Source of the DNA: Salvator merianae
Lineage: Eukaryota; Chordata; Lepidosauria; Squamata; Teiidae
Reading direction: 5' to 3'
Assembly (NCBI GenBank): GCA_003586115.2
Contig: QVOM02000071.1
Coordinates: 727,377 to 791,376 of the forward strand
DNA: 64,000 nt
Both the position numbers and the translations under genes were made by a program. The notes under the pieces are model-generated. The model was not told where the DNA came from, searched no databases, and saw only the letters and a list, made by a program, of their open reading frames with translations. This document shows positions 10,880 through 20,770 of this stretch, one piece after another; positions within the stretch are counted from its first letter, which is position 1, and every line of letters starts with the position of its first letter.

Positions 10880-12835
10880 TGATTCTTGTAGGTACTTAGC
10901 TAGGAGCTTTAATGAGCATAACACCCCTTTTGTTACCAGGGTGCAGTTTGATTCAGGGTGTACTTGTTTAATGAACTGTACAAGAGCTGTGGCACTAGGG
11001 CTACCCATAGAAGACTTACTGCAGCCCATCAATTTGATACTACTAGATGGGCAACTGATGACTGGAGGACCAGCCAAATGCCAAATCAGTCCTGTCATGT
11101 TGGGATTGGGAACACATTGGGAACTAATGAGTTTTTTTTATAGTTCCACTATAATTCTTGGATTGAAATAGTTTTGATGTCACAACCCTGGATTGATTAA
11201 GGTTCTGAAAATCTGAACTTTGGAGGGGAAGTCTGCAAATCCCATACATTAAAAGTCTGTTTAAAGACTCTGGGTATAGGAGCTGACAAGGACAAAGACA
11301 CTGTGGTTATTTGCTTGAGGACCCTCTCAGGAGAGGAGGAAATCTCTTCTGAGTATCAAGACTTGAAAGAAGTATTTGAGACGGGGAGGCTGACACTCTA
11401 CCTTCACATAGGGACTCTGACTATGTAATTGAACTAGTTCAAGGTGCAAAGGTGCCAAACCCAGAACTCCATCAAATGAATCAAATGGAGATGGCAGCTT
11501 TCAGAGGTTTTGTAGACAAGAACTTGGAGAGAGGATTCATCTGCCCAGCACCCTCACCTATGGCAGCACCCATTCTTTTTGAAAAAAGAAAAATGGTGAA
11601 CTAAGACTCCATACAGATTATTGGAGGTTACTTCCAATCGCTACCTGCTACTGCTGTAAGTCACTTGTCTCATGGAAAGGTGCTCTCCAGATTGTATTTA
11701 ATGGAGGCACATTACTGTGTCAGGATAAGGGAGGTGGATGAGTGGAAGACTGTTTTTAATAGACCATATGTGGCTCATGAATATTTAGTTATGCCCTTTG
11801 GTTTATATTTGATACCCCTGGCATTTTTATGCACTTAACGATGTTTTGCACAAATTCTTGTACCAGGAAGCATTGGTTTATTTAGGAGATGTTTAATTGT
11901 GCTTAGAGGACTACAAGTCCCATGTAACATTGGTTCAAAATGTGCTTTGGAGATTACTGGACACTTTGCTGTCCAGTTAAGGGGATAGAAATGGACCCTA
12001 CCAAGGTGAAGAATGTGGTAGAATGGGAGGGGTGCCCCAGATCCGACAGCAACTCTAGAGTTTCTTCGAGTTTACCAATTTCTACCACCCATTAATACCC
12101 AGGTTTGCACAGATAGCTCTTTGCTTAATAGACCTATTAAAAACTAAAGACCATTCCGAAGAGACAAAAGCAGTTAGACTCCATGCCAAGCTAAACTGGA
12201 CAACAAAGTGCCAAAAGGCTTTTGAGGCTCTTATGTTCACAAAAGACCCAATCTTGGTTCCCCAAGACCCCAAAAAGTCCTTTGAAGTCCAGGCTGATGC
12301 TAGCAATGTGGTAATTGGAGTGGTCTTATCGCAGAGGGGGAAGGATTGAGGCCATATGCCTGTTTATCACGTAAATTCAATCCCTCTGAAAAAAGTTGGC
12401 TTTACTTCTAGCCAAACATCAATTTTGGTGGCCAGATATGAGGAAGGACATTGAGGACTCCATCAGATGTTGCCCTGTTTGTGCCATAGCCAAAAGGCAA
12501 GGAGAAAAGTTGAGGCATCTGCTACAGCCCGTACCAGCCTGAGATCAACGGGCAAAGTGAGTGGATAAATCAGGTCATTGAACAATGTCTGCCTTGTTAC
12601 CTGAGTTACCAGCAGGATGACTGGGTGGATTTGCTGTCCCACACTGAGGTAGCTTGGACCAATGCAGTGGATAGCAGTACCAGATACTCAGCATTCCCAG
12701 TGATCTACAGACAAGAATTCAACCCACTGCCCACATTAACATCTGAAACTACAGACCCCTATCCCACTGGTGCATATGTTAATACTGAAAAGAAAACAAG
12801 GCAGGATTGTTTACCACTGACTAGTGAGCAGTAAA
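10880..12835 (+). pseudogene. Ty3/Gypsy retrotransposon pol relic (protease-RT-RNase H-integrase)
   Basis: Fragments in several frames follow Gypsy pol order. An aspartic protease with its active-site FDSGC motif lies at about 10945-11100. Reverse transcriptase follows at about 11400-11900, recognised by NLERGFICPAPSP, a VDEWKTVFNRPY block, LVMPFGL and a degraded YLGD in place of YLDD. RNase H with FEVQADASN is at about 12280-12400. Integrase zinc-finger remnants (FWWPDMRK, CPVCAIAK) are at about 12420-12510, then the C-terminal core NGQSEW...LPCYLSYQQDDW. The piece between the integrase zinc finger and the core is deleted, and there are frameshifts and stops throughout, so it is non-functional. 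Sushi-like Gypsy affinity is inferred. Short direct repeats flank it. Confidence 0.85.
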
Positions 12836-12915
12836 GTTTTCATATACAAATCCATACTTAAGGGTACATTTCTTGCTGAAAGTTAATTCCCGTCTGAATA
12901 CTCCTTTAAGGATTG
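12771..12915 (+). repeat. Right direct repeat flanking Gypsy relic (putative LTR fragment)
   Basis: Second copy of the 10632-10790 repeat, same orientation, immediately after the integrase remnant. The two copies differ by numerous substitutions and small indels, so insertion was old. Confidence 0.5.
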
Positions 12916-13986
12916 ATTGTGGTTGCTTTAAAAAGAAAAAAAAACCCAGCAGAATATCAAAACAAAACAAATGCAGGGTTTTGCTGGCTGGAATTTCTCA
13001 AACATTTAGATTTTCCTGTTTCCAAATTCTATTACTATGTGCATTCCACAAGTGTATGGTGAGCACTATTTTTAATTATTTCAGAACCCTCGTGTAGTCT
13101 GCATCATTAATTGGGCAAAAGATCAAAGAATGGAATCTGTTTTAAAGGAACTGGTTCCATCCTTTTGATCTCTCAGAATACCTGAGTGTCGGCTTTGATG
13201 TTGGTGTTTCCACAGTGTATATGTTGCAAGAAACAACATGCAGTTAACAATTTAATTTTGATGTTACCTTTCATCAGGACTTCAGAAAGATGCTGAAATG
13301 CACACCCCCTTCATTTGTATGAGTGGATAATTAAGAAAGAATGTGGCTCGATTGCGTTAGTACATGTCTGAATACAAGAATACAGTAAAAATCACCAAAG
13401 GGATGCCTAATTCTTTAGAGACATTTTTATAATCAATAATTCTGATAGAAATAAAGATATTAATATTAAAATGGATTCTTTAGTAATTTAAGTAATTGTA
13501 AAAAGGGTTTACCAGACAATGTTGTCATTCTCTTTTTTATATCCCATTTGCACAATAACTGCATGTGCCAAAAGCTTCAAGCTTCCACAGCCAGATGCCA
13601 CAGTAATGGCCCTAAACGAAGTCCACATATTGTGTGGTGTTTTCATTGTCTTCTGGAGTGATTCTGGGAAATGTGCTGTTTTGACCCCAGTACCACACAC
13701 CCTTCAATTATGCCCATTGTCAGCTGTTGGCAGCCCATATTATGACCAATGCCCTGAGAAGAATTAACCCTAAAGATAAACAGTTCCTAACCAAAAAAAA
13801 AAAGAAGAAGAAGAATCCCAGAGGATAGAATCTTGTGACTCAGGTTTTAAAAGGCAAGATCACTCATAAAATTCAACCATACAAAAAGGTTCTGGACAAA
13901 ACATTTTTTTATTAAAAACACAGCATAAATACTTAAAACAAAGTAAAAACAGTGAAAATGTCAGATCTGACAGGTAACAGCTGATT
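12916..13986. other. No gene recognised
   Basis: AT-rich sequence with an A-rich run near 13790. Chance ORFs only. Confidence 0.5.
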
Positions 13987-14546
13987 GGGCATTTTTGCAC
14001 TTACCATAGTGGAATGGTTTAATTAGCAGGCTTCAGGTTGGTGAAGATGGAGTCCATTGAGTGCTATACGCAGTTGCCAGCAATGGAAACAACTCCAAGC
14101 TGACCGGCAGAGGGAGCAGTGCGAATGGGAATCCACTAGGCAGGAACTGAGGTCACGAATCATAGAGCTAGTAATCCAAAACATACAGCTACTACTTCGA
14201 AGTTAGAGCAGCTCCTTTCAGAGCTGTCTTTGAAACGGCAGCCAGGGTGCGAAGCCAAAAGGGCAAACCGGGTTGCGAAGCGGTGGACAGCTCCTGTGCG
14301 GCCCCGCCAGCTTCTCCCTGCCACCATTTCGAACCAGGAAGCAGTGCGAATGCACCTCCCCCCATCTGCACTTGATCGTGCAGGTTGGAATCAGTACAGC
14401 AAATTACTTGTCCAGCCTTCCCCAGCTTCAAGTGAGTATCAGGTGCACCTCAGTGCAATTCAGGACTACTAGGGCTGTTAGCGAGTTCAGAACACTTGAC
14501 TAGTGAGAGAACAATAACTTTCTTCTCGCTAGGTGCAAAAACGGCC
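13987..14546 (+). repeat. Non-autonomous DNA transposon (MITE), family B, copy 1
   Basis: Ends are inverted: GGGCATTTTTGCACTTA at the left and, reading inward from the right, GGCCGTTTTTGCACCTA. The interior aligns with the reverse complement of 25518-25923, sharing TTAATTAGCAGGCTTCAGG-like, GCAGAGGGAGCAGTGCGAAT-like, CACCTGATCG-like and CACTTGACTAGTGAG segments. The ORFs on both strands in this GC-richer patch are not proteins. I could not define a target-site duplication. Confidence 0.65.
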
Positions 14547-15114
14547 ATTGTCAGTTTCAAACCAGTTTCAAGCAGCAAGTATAGAAAGACTAACTTAAGA
14601 GGTATTCTCCCAATAGAGGCCCCACTGCTATAGACTAAGGGTGTGTTCAGACTAGCTATTTCAGTTGCCTTCTGGGCAAATTTGATCCTGGAGAGCAGAA
14701 CTGGAAATAAAAACATTCACCTTACCCTGCCTCCAAACCTGTAATTGTTTACCTAGATGAAATGATGCTATTTTGATGGCAAAGGGTGGTCACACCAAAT
14801 ATTTATTTGATTTAGATTTCTCTTTTGTTCATTCACTTTGCATTTTGTTACTTGATAAAAATAATCTATTTAACATTTCTATTTTTGAAAGCATTCTTAC
14901 TTCATAGCATTTTTCCACACCTGCCTACAATTTTTGCACAGTACTGTATATATTTACTTAATATTTATATTTTCTATTATTTTTAAATTATTAATCCAGC
15001 GACTAATAGCTATCTTCCATGTATTTTATCTTCAGTTATATAACTTATATTTTGCACTACTATTAGAATATAAATTCACCCTTTATCTCTCTTAAAACAT
15101 AACACTGGTATACA
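14547..15114. other. No gene recognised
   Basis: AT-rich, featureless sequence. Confidence 0.5.
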
Positions 15115-15540
15115 GTGATTTTGGTGCCAACGATGTCTGAACAGTTTTATATTGAGTTTATGGTGATGATTAAAAATATGACTTCGGTTTTGCCAGTTTG
15201 GCTCTAGTTTCTGAGATATTTAATAGTTAATTAATTAATTAACGCAACACGTTTGAAAAGCATTCAGACCTGCCAGCATTGTAGGCCTCCAAATTGCAAT
15301 ACAAAATAATTATATGGGATATTTCATTACCTAAGACACCATTAAAGAGTCAAAAGACAGACCAAAAGCTATTGTATTTGTTATCACACACAAGACACAT
15401 TGGGGGAATGCATTATTGTCATGGATGTCCATTATCTCAAAAACTAGAACCAGTTCAGCAAAAGTAATGGTATTTTTGAATTCAGCACCCTCAAAATACT
15501 CTAAATCCATTCAAAAAACCTTGGTACCTGAAAAAAAAAA
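15115..15540. repeat. Long imperfect inverted repeat (fold-back element)
   Basis: The left arm (about 15115-15225) contains CCAGTTTGGCTCTAGTTTCT and GAGATATTT. The right arm (about 15430-15540) contains the complement ATCTCAAAAACTAGAACCAG followed by CAGCAAAAGTAATGGTATTT. Outer parts also pair (GGTGCCAACGATG with CCTTGGTACC). The spacer holds TTAATTAATTAATTAA. It looks like an old DNA-transposon derivative; family unknown. Confidence 0.6.
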
Positions 15541-17105
15541 TTTTTTTTTGTAGACCTGTGTAATAATTTTAAGCATTTCTACCTAATTTTCCAATCTCCA
15601 TTTCTGTTTGAGATTCTAGCTAACAATATAAATACTTCTGTACTGCTACTTATAGTTCTTACTTTCTTCCACCCATTATTATAACATTATTATATAACAT
15701 ATTATCATCTAAAACAATATAACTTAAATAACCTCTTTCAATTGAATTATAGCATTTCTAAAAAAAAAATAAGCTCAGTTATTTATTGTTTTGTTACTAT
15801 TCCATTTTCTTACTTCTTTCCCAGTAAGATTTTCTTCCATTCTGTTAATATGGCTTCTTCCTTCTTTTCTTCCTATATTTTTTTCTCATTTTCTTAATGT
15901 TTAACAATCCTCTTTTCTTCCCATTTTTTTCCCCTTGCTCACCCATCTGGACAAAATACTTTCTTGTCTGTCTCTATTCCTCTTCTCCTTTTTTCTGTAT
16001 CTAAAAAAACAATCTGATCTTTCCCTCCCATTGCGTCTTTCCCATTGCTTCCAAATGTTACTTTTATCCCAAAGTGCTACTCAGATGTAAGTTTTATTAG
16101 CATTTGTCCATGTCTTCTTTAGAGTTTGCATTAAAAACTTTTCCATCTTTTTGTATAAGTATTATAGCCAGATAAACTCATCTGAAATGGGCTTCATTCA
16201 GTTGTGTGGTGATAAACATAATTTCTTTTGTTTTTCTCAAAGTCTCTGCCATTAGAGTCAATAGAATCAACACTTTTTGCTTTGATATTCAATTTGTTCC
16301 CTTTTTCTTAATGCTTTACTATATAAATCATCTTACATTTTCCTTTCCAAATGCAATTATAATATCACTTTCCCTTTCTCCAACTGTCAGATTTGGATTT
16401 AAACTATGGTGTGTGCAATTGATGTCATCCTCCATGAGTTCTACTCCCAAAATCCAAGGAGTCACACCATTTTAAATAAACCTTCTTGTATCATTTTTCT
16501 CCACAAATTCTTGAGACTTCCCTCACTCAAATATTTTTTGTTTTTCATCTTGTTTTGCTATCATCTGGTCTTTCTTTAATTTTTGCAATCTCCATTTCTG
16601 TATCCTTCAATTTATCTGAGTTATTTTGAGCTTAATCTAATGCCTCCAAGACAGTAAAAGTGATATCACCCACTTTTGCTACTATGGCTTCCATCACCTC
16701 TTCCCATTTACCCATTCATTCCTGCACATTTTGTAGTGAATTTTTCCACTCCTAAGTTTTAGATTCCCTAAGATTTTCATACTCTTTGTGGGAGGGACTG
16801 GATTTTATCGTTTAAATCCTGCTCCTCTGTTAAAAGTCCTGATTTCATTTTCTTCTTTACTCCACCATTTTCTCTCCTCCTCTGTACTTTCCCTCTTATT
16901 TATTGGTAAAGTTCCATCCTTCTGCTTTCTCAGTTTTCTTTCCTTAAGCTTTCCTTAGTTTCTGTCTTCCACTTTTCTCTGTTACTGTTCCAAATCTTAT
17001 TTCTTCCTCATTTTTTACATTATTTGGGCTTCCCCTCCAAGGTTGGAGTGACAAGTGTCTAGAACTGAGACTGTTGTACCAAGCTGTGCATAGCCCCCTA
17101 CACTT
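15541..17105 (-). other. CT-rich (+ strand) tract, possibly decayed L1 5' region
   Basis: The + strand is strongly pyrimidine-rich, so the - strand is purine-rich with Lys/Glu-rich fragments separated by stops, as left by an L1 ORF1 coiled-coil gene. No diagnostic motif survives. It may be an independent, older L1 piece rather than part of the L1 whose 3' end is at 17106. Confidence 0.3.
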
Positions 17106-17811
17106 GTTTTTTTTAAAATAATATGTTTTATTGTTATTGTATTTCAAATATATAAAATTACACTCTACATTACATTCTTATATCACTATTATTATCAAAT
17201 TCCTCCTTCGTTAACAGTTTCTTCTATACTTCATGTTCCTCAACGTCCTGTTCTCCTTCCTTCTTTTTTCCCCCCGAAACTCTTCTTTCTTTTTCACTCT
17301 TCGAATCCAGCAATCACAAGTCCATTGTCCAGCTCTTGCAGAAAGTCAATAAAGGGTTTCCAGTTCCTGTAAAACCTATCAACTGTCTTATTTCTCAAAA
17401 GATTTGTCAATTTATCCATCTCGGCAAGCTCCATCATTTTAACTATCCAATCACCCACCGTTGGTATTATCTCCCCTTTCCACTTCTGAGCATATACAAT
17501 TCTGACTGCAGTTACCATATTTTGCAATAGCACATTGACACCTTCAACATTATTTTCCACTATTCCCAGTAGGAATAATTCCGGTCTAAAAGGAATGTTT
17601 GTCTTTAAGATTTTCTGCATAACTAAATGAATTTGAACCCATATGCAATTGGGTTCAATTGCAATTTGAACCCTTGTGCATATGCAATTTGAACCCTTGT
17701 GCAATTTGAGTTTTTGCACAAGTCTACCACATATGATAAAAAGTACCCTCATGCTTCTTATATTTCCAACATTTGCTTGACATGCCTTGATTCATTTTTG
17801 AGATTCTAAAA

Positions 17812-18193
17812 CTGGGGTGGGCAAACTACGGCCCCCGGGCCACATGCGGCCCGTTTGGCCATCTAAACCAGCCCGCGATGGCCGCCATATTCCCGCCCAC
17901 GCGCCGCCGCTGTCCCGCCCACGTGCCGCCATCGCCCCGCCCACGCCCGCTGTCGTCCCGCCCACGCGCCTGCGTGCCGCCGTCATCCCACCCACGCGCC
18001 GCCCTGCCTGCGCGCCGCCGTTGCCCCGCCCACGCGCCAGCGTGCTGACGCTGTCCCGCCCACGCGCCGGCAGCGCCCCGCCCACGCGCTGGCGCACTGA
18101 TGTTGCCCCGCCCACATGCCGGCGGCGCCCCTCCCACGCACCAGCGCGCTGATGCTGCCCCGGCCCCTGCGCCAAAACGTTTGCCCACCCCTG
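17812..18193. mobile_element. Non-autonomous hAT, 382 bp, with 8-bp target-site duplication
   Basis: Terminal inverted repeats CTGGGGTGGGCAAAC and, from the right, CAGGGGTGGGCAAAC. The 8-bp duplication TTCTAAAA flanks it (17804-17811 and 18194-18201). The homologous L1 at 22450 shows the empty site, ATTCTAAAAGGTGTTAAG, proving a simple insertion. An 8-bp duplication and this terminus fit the hAT superfamily. The interior is a GC-rich minisatellite. Confidence 0.92.
17885..18165. repeat. GC-rich minisatellite inside the hAT
   Basis: Tandem, imperfect units of roughly 20-40 bp built on CCCGCCCACGCGCCGGC-like sequence. The repetition leaves several overlapping frames open on both strands, giving alanine/arginine/glycine-rich ORFs that are artefacts. 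Its base composition is very unlike the AT-rich L1 around it. Confidence 0.85.
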
Positions 18194-18719
18194 TTCTAAA
18201 AGGTGTTAAGTACCCATCGATACATCATCTTATATATATTCTCTTTCAACATATTACATACAGTAAATTTCATATCTTTGGTCCACAATTTTTCCCATTG
18301 ATCCATTGAAATATTATAGCCAAAATTTTGTGCCCACTTAATCACACATTATTTAACTTGCTCTTGTTCTAAGTCTATTTTCAAAAGGAAATCATACAGT
18401 ACCCTTATAATCCCCCTTTCTTCTTTTTCCAGTTCTTCTTCCCATTTCTGTCTTTCTCATTCAAAATTCATCCTTCTTTTATCTTCTTTAAAAACATCCA
18501 TCAATTGAGCATACATTAGCCATTGTACCTCTAACCCCTCCTGGTTTAACTGTTCTCTTGTTTTCAAGAAAAATTCATCTGTTTCATTATTTTTACTCAA
18601 CACCTCGTCATATTTAATCCATCTTTCCCTTCTCCCAAACTCTTTAAACAAAGCTTCATGAGGTGAAACCCACATTGGTATTTTAGGGTACAGTTTACTT
18701 TTGTGTTTACTCCAAATTA

Positions 18720-19210
18720 TCCATAACGCATGTCTTACACTTGTTCATATTGAACAACATCCAATATTTTGATGCCCAATCCCACAATCTCTTTGGAGAT
18801 CCTTAAAAGTCCCTTTTTGTTTTTATAACTCTGAAAAATTTGATATCATCAATAAATTTGGCTATGCTGCTAGGTCACCTGACTGCAGATCATTTATAAA
18901 TGCGTTAAAAAGCACTGGTCCCAGGAAGACTTCAGTTTGTTGCATCCCTTTCTTTTGTGAAATGTGCTTTTTTCCTCCTACCTTTGTTTTCTCTCCTTAG
19001 TCAGACGTTTATCCATAATAGGGTCTTTCCTTTGATTTTATCATTGTTAAGCTTCCTGAAAACATTTTAATGCAGGACTGTATCAAAAGCTTTTTGAAAA
19101 TCTTTGTAGACAGTGTTTACTAGATTGCCCTTACCTACATGTTTATTAACAAATAATAAAGCTCAGAGAACTTCCCCAAATTCCCTTCCATGAAGATAGA
19201 TCAAAATACT
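18720..19210 (-). mobile_element. CR1 LINE reverse-transcriptase fragment
   Basis: On the - strand, decayed CR1 RT can be followed: a DFQKAFDTV block (about 19090-19130), then FIDDIKF (degenerate FADDTKL active site, about 18835-18865), then a WASKYWMLFNMNKCK segment (about 18745-18790). Several stops and frameshifts. It abuts the L1 5' end at about 18715. Confidence 0.7.
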
Positions 19211-19317
19211 TCACTCAGCTTCTGTAAAGACCACCAAGCCCAGGCTTCAAGGAATCCATAGTCAAAATCATTGTAACATATAAAATAATATAATAATATA
19301 ATAATTTTATTATATAA
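19211..19317. other. AT-rich simple sequence at Helitron 3' flank
   Basis: Runs of ATAATATAATAATATAATAA next to the element end. Helitrons insert between A and T, which this flank supplies. Confidence 0.5.
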
Positions 19318-19969
19318 CTAGCTGTACCCGGCCACACGTTGCTGTGGCTCAGTCTGGTTAAATGGAAAAGAAAGAAAAGAGAAAGCGCATGTTTCGAATA
19401 TGTTTAATTTCACAATGCTTGTGGGTATACAATATTTTTTGTTGTTCCATTGTCTGTGCAGATATAGAGATTGTCTGGTTTGCTGACTGTAGAACACGCA
19501 ACATATAGTTGTCCATGTGAGAAGCAATCCGTGTGTAGATCTAAACCGCACAATTCTAAAGATTGGCCCTGAGCTTTGTTGATGGTTATTGCAAATGCCA
19601 ATCGAATTGGGAATTGCAATCTCTTAAATTGAAATGGCTCAATTTCACAATGCAATCGGAAACATTGAAATGGAATCGTGAAACTGTACATTTGGAAATC
19701 ATACATGGTTTGTAAATTGGAAACATTGAAATGGAAGCGTAAAACATTTACTATAGCATGTGCTGCTTTGACGTCCAGCAGATGGTGCTGTTTTTCCAAA
19801 AAAACCTGTTTTTACCTGTCACAGGTGTGACATCTATATAATATAGGTACATAAAAACAGGCGTGTATTCAAATGCAATGTTGTGTCAAAATTTCAAAAC
19901 AGTCGGTGAAAAACTTTCAGAGATTAGCGATTTTGAACAAACAAACATTTACATTTTTATTTATATAGA
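19318..19969 (-). mobile_element. Internally deleted Helitron
   Basis: On the - strand the element begins TCTATATAAATAAAAATG (T at 19969) and ends GGGTACAGCTAG at 19318. The ends fit Helitron rules: 5' TC, 3' CTAG, a hairpin GCCACA...TGTGGC (19331-19348) 9 bp inside the 3' end, and insertion between A and T without target duplication. The coding remnant at 19410-19799 is the last part of the Rep/helicase protein. Most of a full element (several kb: Rep nuclease and helicase core) is missing. Confidence 0.92.
19410..19799 (-). pseudogene. Helitron Rep-helicase C-terminal remnant
   Basis: A 129-codon open stretch. The C-terminal half contains RLAFAITINKAQGQSLE, helicase motif VI region of Pif1-family helicases, followed by LYVACSTVSKPDNL and IVYPQAL at the carboxyl end. 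This is the standard C-terminus of animal Helitron proteins, which combine a rolling-circle HUH nuclease with a SF1 helicase. The N-terminal half is low-quality sequence with an internal duplication (two ACATTGAAATGGAA-type segments). An R to T change in the VACSRVS motif is present. The nuclease and Walker motifs are absent, so it cannot work alone. Confidence 0.88.
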
Positions 19970-20770
19970 TTAGCAGTTAGCATGTTGGTTTATTGATAAG
20001 AAACGATACTAAGTATTTGAAAGTATAAGACTATATACTTCCAAGACACTCTTCTTGTTCCAGCTCTGGCAGGTTCCACAAGACAGTAACTCCCCAAACA
20101 TTCCATGATCCTCATTTACTTCCCTATACTACATCAAACAGCTAACTGCCATCTTCACAGCTTCTTTGCATTATATTTTTCTTCTCTTAGCAAAATCTTT
20201 GACTTCCTCTGTGTCCAAGGAACCTACAGCCTCCCTGCTCAGACTCCTGTTTCTAATGTGTTTGAAGACCTTTTAAAATTATCTGTCATTACAGTTTTGG
20301 TGATATGCTCCTCAAATTTCCTTTTTGTTTCTGTCATTGTCTCTTTGCATTTCTTTCACCAAAGGTGAAATGGAGGAGCAGGGTTGCTTTAACACCACCA
20401 AGCTTTCTGGGGTGTGTGTAGCTATTTCAAATGTTTCAGAATAATAATTTGCATACCCCTACTTTTTTTCTATGTTTATCTTCTTCCAAGTAACACATTA
20501 AAAACTTGGTCACAGATTTGATCCCTGCTAAAATGTTGATGGAGGGAAATGGAATCCTGAGGTGAATATGTTACTTGCTGGCTGTCTTGGCCAACAGAGT
20601 TATAAATAAAAGTGCACAAAAGTAGGAAAAGAAAAGGCTGCTGCTGTTAGTTAAGCCAAAACAACAGCTTGACTGTGGAAAAAGACTACATAGATGATGC
20701 TCCACTCCCAAACATACAAGCCACACACCTCCAAAGTATGACTTCTTGCCAGCTCCTGTCCAGAAGGGGT
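19970..20770. other. No gene recognised
   Basis: Unique-looking sequence with chance ORFs. The end nearest 20770 may include L2 3'UTR but I see no diagnostic tail. Confidence 0.45.

Larger units (their letters stand above)
17106..18715 (-). mobile_element. 5'-truncated L1 LINE, copy 1, split by a hAT
   Basis: On the - strand this is the last part of L1 ORF2 and its 3'UTR. The + strand T-run at 17106-17112 marks the poly(A) tail. ORF2 fragments at 17294-17752 and 18457-18675 match the copy at 21799-22793 almost throughout, including the C-terminal region downstream of reverse transcriptase. Compared with that copy there is a small A/T-rich tandem expansion around 17640-17720 and a 382-bp hAT insertion at 17812-18193. 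It extends further 5' than copy 2. Frameshifts show it is dead. The 5' boundary near 18715 is approximate. Confidence 0.85.

Noticed and set aside
17792..18188. Overlapping 111-127 aa ORFs on both strands, Ala/Arg/Gly/Pro-rich
   Set aside because: Products of the GC-rich minisatellite inside a non-autonomous hAT, open in several frames at once.
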